64,000 nucleotides of DNA from Chryseobacterium artocarpi (GCF_001684975.1 NZ_MAYH01000001.1:496001-560000); one strand, 5' to 3'; positions 28,012 to 38,133 are shown, numbered from the stretch's first letter. Notes: generated by a model from the letters alone, not told the origin. Made by a program: numbers and translations.

Positions 28012-28043
28012 AGCCATGTAGTCTTTTCTACGTGGCTTATTTT
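28012..28043 (+). terminator. Hairpin terminator after YciE/YciF-like gene
   Basis: AGCCATGTAG / CTACGTGGCT with loop TCTTTT and a T-rich tail. The longer ORF start at 28009 falls inside this hairpin, which supports the internal start of the next gene. Confidence 0.6.
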
Positions 28044-28047
28044 AATC

Positions 28048-28365
28048 ATGAAATCAAAATATATGGACTGTCAGAAAATTGTAAAAACACTGAAACACAC
28101 TGATTTTGTAAAAGTATCCCATACAGGAAAGTGTTTCGAGGATGGAGCTGCAATTTATGCCAAAGAGATCAGAGAAAATATCTTCCTTTTATTTATCATT
28201 CTGAAAGATATTGATATCGAAAATATACAGGCATTAATTGCTCATTTCGACTGTTTCAGCAGTATTGGATTAAAAGAACCGGAACAGATCATGTTTTATT
28301 TATCCATAAAAGATAAAAATGACCTTCATTATTTTGAACAATATCTGAGAGCTTCCCATAACTAA
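28048..28365 (+). CDS. Small hypothetical protein, stress island
   Basis: 105 residues from the chosen ATG. I do not recognise it. The body is mixed alpha/beta (VSHTGKCFEDGAAIYAKEIRENIFLLFIIL; IALIAHF-like helix; IMFYLSIKDKNDLHYFEQYL) with no signal peptide. Sixteen bases separate it from the next gene. It may be a small regulator or adaptor, but nothing specific can be said. Confidence 0.5.
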   Translation: MKSKYMDCQKIVKTLKHTDFVKVSHTGKCFEDGAAIYAKEIRENIFLLFIILKDIDIENIQALIAHFDCFSSIGLKEPEQIMFYLSIKDKNDLHYFEQYLRASHN

Positions 28366-28380
28366 TACCATTTTTTAAAT

Positions 28381-28758
28381 ATGACATTTGAAAACGACGC
28401 TTTGCAACATTCCGGGTTAAATGACAAAAACAATGCAATAGAGAATGAGTCTCTGTTTCCGCCTATCATCAACTCTTACGGAGTTACAGCTTTTCTGATC
28501 AAATCATTGGAAAAGATTAAAAACAATGCTACCTGTGAAGTTCTGAAAGGAGTAATAGATACTTATCTGGAAGAATATATACTTAATATCCGTGAGTTTC
28601 ATTCTAAAAACACAACAGAAACTACAGATATGGATGCTGAAATAAGATTTGAATCCCCAGCCTTTACTTTGTACGCTAAAACAGCCTATTATAAAGTTTT
28701 GAAAGAAGAAGAGTATATCAACAGCCTTCTTAAAATTCTGGAAAGCAAAGCAGATTAG
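28381..28758 (+). CDS. Small hypothetical helical protein, stress island
   Basis: 125 residues, unrecognised. A disordered N-terminus is followed by helices (INSYGVTAFLIKSLEKIKNN, VLKGVIDTYLEEYILNIREF, AKTAYYKVLKEEEYINSLLKIL). It looks like a helical-bundle protein of the kind seen near ferritin-like genes, but lacks the His/Glu pattern. It sits between the 105-residue protein gene and catalase in an apparent operon. Confidence 0.5.
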   Translation: MTFENDALQHSGLNDKNNAIENESLFPPIINSYGVTAFLIKSLEKIKNNATCEVLKGVIDTYLEEYILNIREFHSKNTTETTDMDAEIRFESPAFTLYAKTAYYKVLKEEEYINSLLKILESKAD

Positions 28759-28813
28759 TGCCGCAGTATTCCCTTATTAACTGCTTTAACAATATACCAA
28801 CCACAAAAAGATT

Positions 28814-30952
28814 ATGAATATGAAAACCAATGAACCTAATCAAAAAGCAGAGCAGCTGGATGTACACAGTACTTCCAATGAAAATGAAAAGCTCACCACT
28901 AATCAGGGATTAAAAATCAATAACAACCAGGATTCTTTAAAAGCAGGAGAGCGTGGGCCTTCTTTGCTGGAAGACTTTATTCTGAGAGAAAAAATTACCC
29001 ATTTTGATCATGAAAGAATTCCTGAAAGAGTTGTTCATGCAAGAGGTTCCGGAGCTCATGGTGTTTTTAAACTTAACAAAAGTCTTGTAGGCTACACCAA
29101 AGCCAGATTTTTAACAGAGCTTGGAAAAGAAACTCCGGTTTTCGTGAGATTTTCAACCGTTACGGGAAGTAAAGGAAGTACGGACCTGGCAAGAGATGTA
29201 AGAGGTTTTGCTATAAAATTTTATACTGAAGAAGGAAACTATGACCTTGTAGCCAATAATATGCCTGTATTTTTTATTCAGGATGCCATCAAATTTCCAG
29301 ATCTGATACACGCTGTAAAACCGGAACCCGATAATGAAATTCCACAGGCTGCTTCCGCCCACGATACATTTTGGGACTTTATTTCACTCATGCCCGAAAG
29401 TATGCACATGATTATGTGGGTAATGAGTGATAGAGCCATTCCTAGGAGCCTCAGAATGATGGAAGGTTTTGGTGTACATTCTTTTAAATTCATCAATGAA
29501 GAAGGAAAAGTTCATTTTGTGAAATTTCATTTTAAACCCAGATTGGGAGTGCATTCCGTAGCCTGGAATGAAGCCCAGATTCTTTCAGGAGTAGATTCTG
29601 ATTTTCATAAAAGAGACCTATGGGAAGCCATCGAAAATGGTGATTATCCTGAATGGGATTTCGGAGTACAGCTGATCCCTGAAGAAGATGAACATCAATT
29701 TGATTTTGATCTTCTTGATCCTACCAAATTGATCCCTGAAGAAGAAGTTCCTGTAGAAATCGTTGGAACTTTAACGCTTAACAGAAATCCGGATAATTTC
29801 TTTGCAGAAACAGAACAGGTTGCTTTTCATCCGGGACATATTATTCCTGGAATTGATTTTACCAATGATCCACTTCTGCAAGGAAGACTGTTTTCATATA
29901 CAGATACTCAGCTTTCTAGACTGGGATCTCCTAATTTTCATGAAATACCCATCAACAGATCAATCAATACCATTCATAACAACCAGCGAGATGGTCATAT
30001 GAGGCAGCAGATTGTCAAGGGAAAAAGCAGTTATGAGCCAAATTCTATCGGAGGAGGCTGCCCTTTTCAGGCTATGATGTCTGAAGGTGGATTTGCTTCC
30101 CAGCAGGAAAGAATTTCCGGAGAGAAAGTGAGAGAAAGAAGTAAAAGTTTTGTAGATCATTATTCACAGGCTAAACTATTTTACAACAGCCAGTCAACAC
30201 CAGAAAAATTACACTTGCAGAATGCTCTGATTTTTGAATTGTCTAAAGTCACACGTCCTGAAATCAGAGAAAGAATGGTAGGGCAATTGGGGTACGTTGA
30301 TATGTTCCTTGCATGGAGAGTAGCAGAAAAAGTAGGTGTGGAAGTTAAAAAACTGGAATGGCCTAATCAGAGCCTGCCGGCAGACAGCAATATTATTGAG
30401 CTTCAGAGTGAGGAAAGAGAACCCAAAATAAAAATTTCCGAAGCTCTGAGTATGCAGAATACAGTTAAAAATACGATTCAAAGCAGAAAGATTGGGTTTA
30501 TCATTGCTGGAGGGGTAGATGCCGGAGCGATTAATGATTTGAAAGTAAAACTAGAAGGAGAAGGGGCGAGGGTGGAACTTATTGCTCCGAGTTTAGCGCC
30601 TGTGCGAACCAACGATGGCTCAACGTTACTTCCGAAACATTCGCTGACGAGTACGGCAAGTGTTTGCTTTGATGCTTTATACATTGCAGGAGGTGAAGAC
30701 GCTGTTAAAGAATTATTAATCCCGGAAAACAGACATTTAGTGCTACATTTTATCAATGAAGCCTATAAACATTGTAAAGCCATTTATTTCGGGACAGATA
30801 CTCAGGTGCTTTATCATAATTCCAATGTATCAGCGAAACAGCATGACGACCCGGGAATTATAACATGGGAAGACGGAGACCAGACAGGTAAATTCATTAA
30901 CGCAATAGCCAAACACAGAGTTTGGGACCATGAAATGGAAAGAAACGCTTAA
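28814..30952 (+). CDS. katE: Large-subunit (HPII-type) catalase
   Basis: The 712-residue protein splits hydrogen peroxide. The catalytic His lies in [15 protein letters not shown] and the distal Asn in [12 protein letters not shown]. The proximal-heme region is [15 protein letters not shown], with Tyr as the axial ligand. The extra C-terminal domain of about 150 residues ([30 protein letters not shown]) is the flavodoxin/DJ-1-like domain of clade 2 HPII catalases, which makes them long-lived and resistant. HPII is an RpoS-controlled stationary-phase enzyme in E. coli. Confidence 0.95.
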   Translation: MNMKTNEPNQKAEQLDVHSTSNENEKLTTNQGLKINNNQDSLKAGERGPSLLEDFILREKITHFDHERIPERVVHARGSGAHGVFKLNKSLVGYTKARFLTELGKETPVFVRFSTVTGSKGSTDLARDVRGFAIKFYTEEGNYDLVANNMPVFFIQDAIKFPDLIHAVKPEPDNEIPQAASAHDTFWDFISLMPESMHMIMWVMSDRAIPRSLRMMEGFGVHSFKFINEEGKVHFVKFHFKPRLGVHSVAWNEAQILSGVDSDFHKRDLWEAIENGDYPEWDFGVQLIPEEDEHQFDFDLLDPTKLIPEEEVPVEIVGTLTLNRNPDNFFAETEQVAFHPGHIIPGIDFTNDPLLQGRLFSYTDTQLSRLGSPNFHEIPINRSINTIHNNQRDGHMRQQIVKGKSSYEPNSIGGGCPFQAMMSEGGFASQQERISGEKVRERSKSFVDHYSQAKLFYNSQSTPEKLHLQNALIFELSKVTRPEIRERMVGQLGYVDMFLAWRVAEKVGVEVKKLEWPNQSLPADSNIIELQSEEREPKIKISEALSMQNTVKNTIQSRKIGFIIAGGVDAGAINDLKVKLEGEGARVELIAPSLAPVRTNDGSTLLPKHSLTSTASVCFDALYIAGGEDAVKELLIPENRHLVLHFINEAYKHCKAIYFGTDTQVLYHNSNVSAKQHDDPGIITWEDGDQTGKFINAIAKHRVWDHEMERNA

Positions 30953-31000
30953 ATCATACACATCCTTCATGCCACACACAATCACTTTAAGTATTTTAAT

Positions 31001-31105
31001 ATGAAAGCAATACTGCAATTTATTCATTCAGCAGCTTTTTTAAGCTTTCTTTTTTTAACCTCATTAAAAATATACTATTATGGATTTTCAACAGAATCTT
31101 CTTGA
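31001..31105 (+). CDS. Possible 34-residue membrane peptide
   Basis: A mini-ORF (MKAILQFIHSAAFLSFLFLT...) with one hydrophobic segment lies between katE and the CinA-like gene and overlaps the latter's start by 26 bp. It has an ATG but no other support. It could be a small membrane protein or chance. Confidence 0.25.
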   Translation: MKAILQFIHSAAFLSFLFLTSLKIYYYGFSTESS

Positions 31106-31580
31106 ATATATAAGCCAGTCACTTATGACCATCGGTGAGAGCATTTCCATTGCAGAAAGTGTTACGTCAGGATGTTTGCAGCTGGCTTTTTCGCAGATGC
31201 CCAATGCTTCAATGTTCTATAAAGGAGGAATGACAACCTATTCCTTACCTGAAAAAGTGAGACTGCTAAAGGTCAACAGGAAGGAAGCAGAAGAATGCGA
31301 CTGTGTTTCTGAAAATATTGCAGAAACAATGGCATTGAATGTAGCAGAATTGTATGAATCTGACTGGGCTATTGCCACAACAGGCTATTGTACACCCATC
31401 AGGAATTCCGGTTATAAAATTTTCGCTTATTTCTCATTTTCCTATAAAGGTGAGGTTATTCTGACTAAAAAACTGGAACTGCATCCTAAAACCCAGGCTC
31501 TGAATGCTCAGCTATACTATACCGAATTTATTCTGGGGTGTTTTAAAAGCGAATTAAACAGACTTTTAATCTTAAAATAA
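31080..31580 (+). CDS. CinA C-terminal family protein (PncC-like amidohydrolase)
   Basis: The 166-residue protein has the CinA_C/PncC signature SIAESVTSGCLQLAFSQM, then KGGMTTYSLPEKVRLL, CVSENIAETMAL, and IATTGYC. PncC deamidates nicotinamide mononucleotide in NAD recycling. The stand-alone length is normal. CinA is induced in competence or stationary phase in some bacteria; here it follows katE. Confidence 0.82.
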   Translation: MDFQQNLLEYISQSLMTIGESISIAESVTSGCLQLAFSQMPNASMFYKGGMTTYSLPEKVRLLKVNRKEAEECDCVSENIAETMALNVAELYESDWAIATTGYCTPIRNSGYKIFAYFSFSYKGEVILTKKLELHPKTQALNAQLYYTEFILGCFKSELNRLLILK

Positions 31581-31617
31581 AATCTGTGGATGAAGCAATC
31601 AATTAAAAGAGTTTGAA

Positions 31618-32364
31618 ATGGGAAAATTAGACACCAGATCTGTTTTGATTACCGGAGCCGACAGCGGAATCGGTAAAGCTGTAGCACTTCTTTTTGCATT
31701 GGAAGGAGCAGATATTGCCATTATTTATCATTCGAGTGATAACGATGCTGAAAAAACGAAAAGAGAAATTGAAAGCCTAAATAGAAAATGCATCATATTT
31801 CAAGGTGATATCAATGATTATGATTTTTGTGAAAAAACGGTAAAAGAAGTTATTTCAGGATTTGGAAAAATTGATATTCTTGTCAATAATGCCGGAGTTC
31901 AGTTTTCTGCAGACAGTATTGAACAGCTTGAAGAAAAAAACATCAGACAGACCTTTGATTCTAATATTGTGGGAATGATTCTATTAACGAAAGTCGTATT
32001 TCCCTATCTGAAAGAAGGAAGCTGCGTGATCAATACCACCTCGGTTTCTGCCTATCAGGGGCATCCTGAACTCCTTGATTATTCTGCAACAAAAGGAGCT
32101 ATTGTTTCTTTTACCCGTTCATTGGCATTACAGGCTAAACCAAAAGGAATCCGTATTAACGCCGTTGCTCCAGGACCTGTGGCTACACCACTTACTGAAG
32201 AAACATTTGATGAAAAAGAAGAAAACCCTAACATACCTCCTTTGGAAAGAAATGCAACTCCGGAAGAAATAGCCTTCAGTTTTCTGTTTCTGGCGGGTTC
32301 AGATGCCTCACAAATAACAGGACAGGTACTTCATCCCAATGGCGGATTGATTGTAAATGGTTAA
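31618..32364 (+). CDS. SDR oxidoreductase, general-stress type, second copy
   Basis: The 248-residue short-chain dehydrogenase has motif TGADSGIGKA, NNAG, NTTSVSAY, YSATKGA and C-terminal TGQVLHPNGGLIVNG. It is a clear paralogue of the 23109 gene without its N-terminal extension. It is co-directional with katE and cinA, 37 bp downstream of the latter. Confidence 0.88.
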   Translation: MGKLDTRSVLITGADSGIGKAVALLFALEGADIAIIYHSSDNDAEKTKREIESLNRKCIIFQGDINDYDFCEKTVKEVISGFGKIDILVNNAGVQFSADSIEQLEEKNIRQTFDSNIVGMILLTKVVFPYLKEGSCVINTTSVSAYQGHPELLDYSATKGAIVSFTRSLALQAKPKGIRINAVAPGPVATPLTEETFDEKEENPNIPPLERNATPEEIAFSFLFLAGSDASQITGQVLHPNGGLIVNG

Positions 32365-32547
32365 AAAGTAACCCATCAAAATATTTAAAATATTAAAACA
32401 ACAGCATTTATTTTAGGAGTCCTCAGCTTATTTGCTTTTGCTTGGAGCAGAGGTAATTATCTGTCAGTTTTAAAGCCGAAAAATAGGTCACACACAAGTT
32501 AGGATCTCTTGAATAGACATCGGTACACCCTACGACGAAAATTAAAA

Positions 32548-33171
32548 ATGAAACCTATGAAACCTAAAGAAATGTTCGGTCTTCCCATTCAGAAGAAAGG
32601 AAGTTACCACGACACAGAATCTAAGAAAAAGTATGTTGCCCCTGAGCGTGTTGATCAGGTTTTCAACAAACTTAGAGAAAGACTTATGTTAATCAACAAT
32701 TGGAAAAGCTACTGTGGTGAAGGGTTTGCAGATTTTAAACTTTTCGACTCGAAGGGTGAAATGATTAATAGATATCCTTTAATCGGAGATTATATCAGGA
32801 TAGATATTCCTGGACCAGGAACCGTAGAAGCTAAGGGGTTTGACTGGGTTGAAATTGTGGATCTGTTTGAAGAGCAAACCCATGGTATTTGTCTTGATTT
32901 TGTAATGATGACTTGCAGACCTTCGAAAAGCCCTCAGGATAAGACCTCTGAACATATAGTACATTTTTATTCTGATCAGGCTACCTCTACATTTGGAATC
33001 TTTAAAGGAAGAGACTTTATTCAGGCAGGAATATACGGGAGAAATGAAACACCTAATATGGATGCTCAGTTTTTAGACAAAGCCAGAAACCTGTTGATTG
33101 CAGCCGGTGGAATGATTGGGGTGTCAAAAATTGAATGGAAAACACTGGTGAATGGTTTGTTGGATTTTTAA
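32548..33171 (+). CDS. Conserved hypothetical protein
   Basis: 207 residues from the ATG at 32548; a start at 32509 would add 13 unlikely basic residues. A unified mixed alpha/beta domain (IGDYIRIDIPGPGTVEAKGFDWVEI; THGICLDFVMMTCRPS; TSTFGIFKGRDFIQAGIYGR) has no signal peptide. I do not recognise the family, though such proteins accompany stress genes in flavobacteria. It is soluble and presumably cytosolic. Confidence 0.6.
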   Translation: MKPMKPKEMFGLPIQKKGSYHDTESKKKYVAPERVDQVFNKLRERLMLINNWKSYCGEGFADFKLFDSKGEMINRYPLIGDYIRIDIPGPGTVEAKGFDWVEIVDLFEEQTHGICLDFVMMTCRPSKSPQDKTSEHIVHFYSDQATSTFGIFKGRDFIQAGIYGRNETPNMDAQFLDKARNLLIAAGGMIGVSKIEWKTLVNGLLDF

Positions 33172-33278
33172 TGATTTGAAAATAAAGGTGTTAAAGAATT
33201 TATAAAAATATCCCAATAAATACTATTTAGATCAATTTGGAAAAGGTTTTGTACTCTAACAGCTAAAAACAAAAAAAT

Positions 33279-34058
33279 ATGAGAGCGATCTGGAATGGAG
33301 CAATAGGTTTTGGATTGGTGAATATACCGATCAAGCTGTACTCGGCCAGTGAATCGAGTACATTAGATCTGGATATGCTGGATAAAAAAGATCTCAGCAA
33401 TATCAAATACAAAAGGGTAAATGAAAATACCAACAAAGAAGTAGCCTGGGAAAATATAGTAAAAGGGTATAAAATAGAAGACAAATACATTGTATTGGAA
33501 GATGAGGATTTCCAGGCGGTAAGTCCTGAAAAATCAAAAATTCTCAGCATCTTACAGTTTGTAAAAGAAGAAGAAGTGGATCCCGCTCTTTTTGAAACCC
33601 CTTATTTTTTAGAACCTCAAAAAAATGGGGAAGCTGCCTATAAATTATTGCTGAAAGCCTTAATGAAAACAAAAATGGCAGGAATAGGTTCCTTTATTTT
33701 AAGAGAAAGGGAAATTCTTTGCATGATTCGTCCTTATCAGGATGAAATTCTCATGGTAAACCGAATGCGGTATCCGGAAGAAATGAGAATGTATGAAGAC
33801 CTGAAAATTCCATCAGGAAAAGCACCGAAAGCTGAAGAACTTAAAATGGCGGAAACATTAATTAAATCTTTAGCAGAAACTTTCGACCCTTCAAAGTACA
33901 GGGATACATACAATGAAGACCTTTTGAAAATTATAAAACAGAAAGCAAAAGGTAAAATAAAAAAAGTTAAAGAAACAAAACAGCCTGCGGGAAAAGCAAC
34001 TGACCTTATGGCAATGCTGAAAGCCAGCCTGGAATCCGGAAAAAGAAAAGCAGGATAA
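33279..34058 (+). CDS. ku: Ku protein, bacterial non-homologous end joining
   Basis: The 259-residue protein matches bacterial Ku from its first residues (RAIWNGAIGFGLVNIPIKLYSA). The core includes KGYKIEDKYIVLEDEDF and ETPYFLEPQKNGEAAYKLLLKAL. The homodimer threads onto DNA ends and recruits LigD, whose genes follow directly. Length is normal. The Lys-rich tail (KGKIKKVKETKQ) may contact DNA. In spore and stationary-phase biology NHEJ repairs breaks in non-replicating cells. Confidence 0.95.
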   Translation: MRAIWNGAIGFGLVNIPIKLYSASESSTLDLDMLDKKDLSNIKYKRVNENTNKEVAWENIVKGYKIEDKYIVLEDEDFQAVSPEKSKILSILQFVKEEEVDPALFETPYFLEPQKNGEAAYKLLLKALMKTKMAGIGSFILREREILCMIRPYQDEILMVNRMRYPEEMRMYEDLKIPSGKAPKAEELKMAETLIKSLAETFDPSKYRDTYNEDLLKIIKQKAKGKIKKVKETKQPAGKATDLMAMLKASLESGKRKAG

Positions 34059-34106
34059 GACTTTAATCAGATAATAATTTTTCGTTCAACTTTAAATTTT
34101 TGTAAG

Positions 34107-34718
34107 ATGCCATTAGAAGAATATCATAAAAAGAGAGACTTTAAGGCAACTTCCGAACCGGAAGGCAAAGAAATAGAAAGTAAAACAAAACTGAGATTTG
34201 TGATTCAGCGTCATGCAGCAACACGTCTGCATTACGATTTTCGACTGGAAATGGAAGGAGTTCTTAAAAGCTGGGCCGTTCCGAAAGGTCCTTCCCTTAA
34301 TCCTTCAGATAAAAGACTGGCAATGATGGTGGAAGATCATCCTTATGAATATCGCACATTCGAAGGAAGTATTCCCAAAGGAAATTACGGTGCCGGTGAA
34401 GTGGAAATCTGGGATGAGGGAACCTATGAACCTTTGGAAAAAATAGACGGAAAAAGCGATGATCTGGTAATGCGTTCAGAACTGCATAAGCAATCCCTTA
34501 AGTTTATTTTGCATGGTAAAAAACTGAAAGGTGAGTTTGCTTTGGTGAAAATTAAAAATTCAACAGACGAAAACGCATGGCTTCTTATCAAACATAAAGA
34601 CCGCTATGCCGTTGCAGAAGACTATGATGCTGAAGAACATACTTCAAAAAATTCTAAAGTCACAGCTTATCTCCAGGAGAAAAGCAGTAAAAAAAAAATA
34701 ATACCGCCGAAAGCTTAA
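34107..34718 (+). CDS. ligD: LigD 3'-phosphoesterase domain, split part 1
   Basis: The 203-residue phosphoesterase (PE) module trims 3' ends before ligation. Motifs are FVIQRHAATRLHYDFRLEMEG (His/Arg active site), MMVEDHPYEYRTFEGSIPKG and NYGAGEVEIWDEG. It ends at a stop just after an A10 tract (34689-34698). In the next frame the sequence stays open and continues through NYTPALSGERKLPDFIKPML into the ligase. So this and the next ORF are probably one ligD gene (about 846 residues) broken by a -1 frameshift at the homopolymer. Confidence 0.85.
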   Translation: MPLEEYHKKRDFKATSEPEGKEIESKTKLRFVIQRHAATRLHYDFRLEMEGVLKSWAVPKGPSLNPSDKRLAMMVEDHPYEYRTFEGSIPKGNYGAGEVEIWDEGTYEPLEKIDGKSDDLVMRSELHKQSLKFILHGKKLKGEFALVKIKNSTDENAWLLIKHKDRYAVAEDYDAEEHTSKNSKVTAYLQEKSSKKKIIPPKA

Positions 34719-34783
34719 AGCATTACAAAAATTATACGCCGGCACTTTCCGGAGAGAGAAAACTTCCCGATTTTATAAAGCCC

Positions 34784-36646
34784 ATGCTCTGTAAAACAAG
34801 CGAAAAACCGTTTGACGACAAAGATTGGGCTTTTGAAATAAAATGGGATGGATATAGAGCGATTGCCGATACCAGAAATGGTGAAATCAGGCTGTATTCC
34901 AGAAACGGACTGGATTTTTCAAAGTCATTTAAAAAAGTTGCAGATGCACTCAAAATTCAGAGTCACGAAATGGTTCTGGATGGTGAAATCGTTGCATATG
35001 ATGATAAAGGAAAACCTAATTTCCAATGGCTGCAGAGAATTGCGGAACAAAATACAGACCTGGTTCTCATCTATCAGGTGTTCGATTTGCTATGGCTGAA
35101 CGGACATTCCACAGAAAATCTTTCTTACCTACAGCGAAAAGAACTGCTTAAAGATGCTCTGATTGAAGATGATGTCATTAAGTATCACGACCATGTTCTT
35201 CAAAACGGAAAGGATTTCTTCCAGGTCGCCGAAAATATGGGACTGGAAGGAATTATTGCTAAAAAAGCTGACAGTGAATACAAAGAAAACATCAGAAGCT
35301 CCGAATGGCTGAAAATAAAGATCCATAAAAGTGACGAAGCACTGATCTGTGGTTTTACTACTCCAAAAGGCTCAAGAAAACACTTCGGGTCCCTTATTTT
35401 AGGGAAATACCTGAATGGGGAACTCATATTTTGCGGACATACAGGAACAGGATTTACAGAGCGAAGCCTTAAAGAGATTTATCAGAAATTACAACCTCTG
35501 ATGGTGAAGCAATCGGCATTTAAAATAACTCCTAAAACCAATTCCAAAGCAACATGGCTTCAACCTGAATTGGTAGCTGAGATAAAATATACAGAACTTA
35601 CGAAAGACCATATCTACCGGCATCCGGTTTTTTTAAGACTAAGAGAAGATATTGATAATAGAGATGTAAAATTTGATACGGATTCACCTCAAAAACAGCC
35701 TGAAATGAAAGCTAAAGCAACGACAAAAAAAGCAACAGATAAAGTCAGGAAAATCGGAAAACAGCAGGTTACCCTTACCAATCAGAATAAAATATATTTT
35801 CCTGATGACGAAATTACAAAAGGTGATATTATAGACTATTATCAGAGTGTTTCGAAATTTATTTTGCCCCATCTGAAAAACCGTCCCCAATCACTCAACC
35901 GTTTTCTAAATGGAATCGAAGGGCTGAGCTTCTATCAGAAAGATGCGGATGAACATACGCCGGACTGGGTGAATCTGCAAAAAATATTCTCTGAAAGTAA
36001 TGACAAATACATCAATTATATCATTTGTAATGATAAAGAAACATTGGCCTATCTGAATAATCTAGGCTGTATTGAACTGAATGTCTGGACAAGCCGTATA
36101 CCAAAGGTCGATTTTCCAGATTATTTGGTACTTGACCTTGATCCTTCTGAAAAAAATACATTTGAAGAGGTGATAGAAACTGCATTGGCTGTTAAAGAAG
36201 TTCTGGATAAGGCAGGTATTATCGGCTATCCGAAAACCTCAGGAAGTTCCGGTATACATGTATATATTCCTATGGGAGCGAAATATACCTATGATCAGGT
36301 GAAAGATTTTGGACATGTGCTTATGCAGCTGGTTCATCAGGAACTTCCAGAGCTTACGACACAGGAAAGAAGTCTTCAAAAAAGAGATAAAAATAAAATT
36401 TATCTGGATTATTTACAGAACAGACGAGCGCAGACCTTGGCAAGTGTATACAGTGTACGCCCAAAACCCGGAGCGCCTGTTTCCGCACCATTAGAATGGA
36501 ATGAAGTAAAAAAAGGACTTCATCCAACTGATTTTACTATTTACAACATGGCAGAACGTTTACAGGAAAAGGGAGATCTCTTCAAGCCAATTTTAGGAAA
36601 AGGAATAGATCTTTTAAAGGCTATCAATAGATTAGGAAATGTATAG
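34784..36646 (+). CDS. ligD: LigD ligase-polymerase part, split part 2
   Basis: 620 residues. The ATP-dependent ligase comes first, with adenylation motif EIKWDGYRA near residue 22 and EGIIAKKAD. The AEP-type polymerase follows: DLDPS metal motif, TSGSSGIHVYIP and KIYLDYLQNRRAQT. The order PE-LIG-POL suits Bacteroidota LigD. The open frame extends upstream of this ATG to 34691 with typical LigD sequence (SGERKLPDFIKPM), and the internal ATG has no clear ribosome signal. Ligation plus fill-in of double-strand breaks with Ku. Confidence 0.9.
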   Translation: MLCKTSEKPFDDKDWAFEIKWDGYRAIADTRNGEIRLYSRNGLDFSKSFKKVADALKIQSHEMVLDGEIVAYDDKGKPNFQWLQRIAEQNTDLVLIYQVFDLLWLNGHSTENLSYLQRKELLKDALIEDDVIKYHDHVLQNGKDFFQVAENMGLEGIIAKKADSEYKENIRSSEWLKIKIHKSDEALICGFTTPKGSRKHFGSLILGKYLNGELIFCGHTGTGFTERSLKEIYQKLQPLMVKQSAFKITPKTNSKATWLQPELVAEIKYTELTKDHIYRHPVFLRLREDIDNRDVKFDTDSPQKQPEMKAKATTKKATDKVRKIGKQQVTLTNQNKIYFPDDEITKGDIIDYYQSVSKFILPHLKNRPQSLNRFLNGIEGLSFYQKDADEHTPDWVNLQKIFSESNDKYINYIICNDKETLAYLNNLGCIELNVWTSRIPKVDFPDYLVLDLDPSEKNTFEEVIETALAVKEVLDKAGIIGYPKTSGSSGIHVYIPMGAKYTYDQVKDFGHVLMQLVHQELPELTTQERSLQKRDKNKIYLDYLQNRRAQTLASVYSVRPKPGAPVSAPLEWNEVKKGLHPTDFTIYNMAERLQEKGDLFKPILGKGIDLLKAINRLGNV

Positions 36647-36700
36647 TGATAATTCAAGGTTTAGAAGGTGAGAGTATTTTAACTTTAACATCGATCAGGT

Positions 36701-38026
36701 ATGAAAAAACATATTGTCATTGTAGGTGGAGGATTCGCAGGGATTAATCTTATAAAATCTTTGGTAAATGATAACAGATTTATAATAACATTGGTAGATA
36801 AGAACAATTACCATTTTTTTCCGCCGCTTATTTACCAGGTTGCCACTTCTTTTATTGAAGCATCTAATATTAGTTATCCGTTCAGAAAGTTATTTTCAAA
36901 CTATAAAAACGTACGGTTTTACATGGGAAGTTTAGTGAGGGTGATTCCTGAAACCAAAACGATAGAAACGGAGAATGGAGAACTTCAATATGATGAGCTC
37001 GTTTTAGCGATGGGAACAGAATCTAACTTCTTTGGAATGGAAAATGTCCAGAAATGCGCCCTGCCTATGAAAACTATTGATGAAGCAATTTATGTAAGAA
37101 ATTATATGCTTTTGACCATGGAAGAAGCAGCAAGAAATAAGAATGTGAAAGACTCACCGAAGTTGCAGAATATCGTGATTGCAGGAGGTGGTCCCACAGG
37201 AGTAGAACTGGCGGGAATGATTGCTGAAATGGGACAATATATAGCAGAGAAAGAATATCCCGAAATTAATAGGAGTTTTTCTCATATTTATCTTATTGAT
37301 GCACTTCCTTCTTTACTTTCTCCCATGAGTAAGATGGCTCAGGAAGCAGCTTATGATAAATTGGATAAGCTTGGGGTTAAAATTATTTTAAATGTTGCAG
37401 TGAAAGATTATGTAGATTCAAAAGTCATACTGGCGGATGGAAAATCTATTGAAACAGAAACATTAATATGGACATCAGGAGTCATTGGACGGGAAGTAAA
37501 AGGGCTACCTCTGGAAAGTATAGGAAAAGGGAGAAGGATTTTAGTAGATGAATACAATAGAGTTAAAGAAACGGATCATATTTATGCTTTGGGAGATATA
37601 TGCTTGCAGACCACGGAAGAAAAATACCCTAAAGGTCATCCTCAATTAGCACAGGTTGCTATTCAGCAAGGTAAAAATTTAGGGAAGAATTTTAAAAGAA
37701 TTGAAGATGAAAAAATCCTATCTCCATTTATATATAAAGATAAAGGAACAATGGCCATTATTTCAAAATTCAATGCAGTAGTAGATCTTCCGGGATTTTC
37801 ATTTAAGGGAGTTACAGCTTGGCTAACCTGGCTGTTTATTCATATTATTCCTTTGGTAGGTTTTCGAAATAAGCTCCGTTTAGCCCTGGATTGGTTAAGA
37901 TTATTTATTACAAATAATCCTTCAATAAGGCTGATCCTTCGACCAAAAAAAATAATTGGCAGAGCAATATTAAATGATTCTATTCTATGTGATAATAAAA
38001 AGAGGCTGTCTCAAAAGTCAAAATAA
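36701..38026 (+). CDS. Type II NADH dehydrogenase-like FAD oxidoreductase
   Basis: The 441-residue protein has two Rossmann folds: VIVGGGFAGIN at the N-terminus for FAD and VIAGGGPTGVELAGM in the middle for NAD(P)H. NDH-2 hallmarks are YHFFPPLIYQVAT, LVLAMGTESNFFG, WTSGVIGREV and IYALGDI. A C-terminal amphipathic/membrane segment (AWLTWLFIHIIPLVGF) fits peripheral membrane attachment. It feeds electrons to quinone without pumping protons, useful in stressed cells. It starts 54 bp after ligD. Confidence 0.9.
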   Translation: MKKHIVIVGGGFAGINLIKSLVNDNRFIITLVDKNNYHFFPPLIYQVATSFIEASNISYPFRKLFSNYKNVRFYMGSLVRVIPETKTIETENGELQYDELVLAMGTESNFFGMENVQKCALPMKTIDEAIYVRNYMLLTMEEAARNKNVKDSPKLQNIVIAGGGPTGVELAGMIAEMGQYIAEKEYPEINRSFSHIYLIDALPSLLSPMSKMAQEAAYDKLDKLGVKIILNVAVKDYVDSKVILADGKSIETETLIWTSGVIGREVKGLPLESIGKGRRILVDEYNRVKETDHIYALGDICLQTTEEKYPKGHPQLAQVAIQQGKNLGKNFKRIEDEKILSPFIYKDKGTMAIISKFNAVVDLPGFSFKGVTAWLTWLFIHIIPLVGFRNKLRLALDWLRLFITNNPSIRLILRPKKIIGRAILNDSILCDNKKRLSQKSK

Positions 38027-38133
38027 TTTAGCTTTTGTCATTCTGACGAAGGAAGGATCTCATTGTTGGTCAATTGTTTGAGATTCTTCATTACATTGCA
38101 TTTCATTCAGAATGACACTTTTGAGACAGTCTC
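38002..38133. repeat. Palindromic dispersed repeat (MITE-like)
   Basis: Ends GAGGCTGTCTCAAAAG (38002-38017) and CTTTTGAGACAGTCTC (38118-38133) are inverted with one change. The interior has matched arms (GTCATTCTGA / TCAGAATGAC). The left end overlaps the last codons of the NDH-2-like gene. A half copy (GAGGCTGTCTCA) lies at 41430. Confidence 0.65.

Noticed and set aside
28009..28047. Upstream start for the 105-residue protein
   Set aside because: It lies inside a terminator hairpin (28012-28037).
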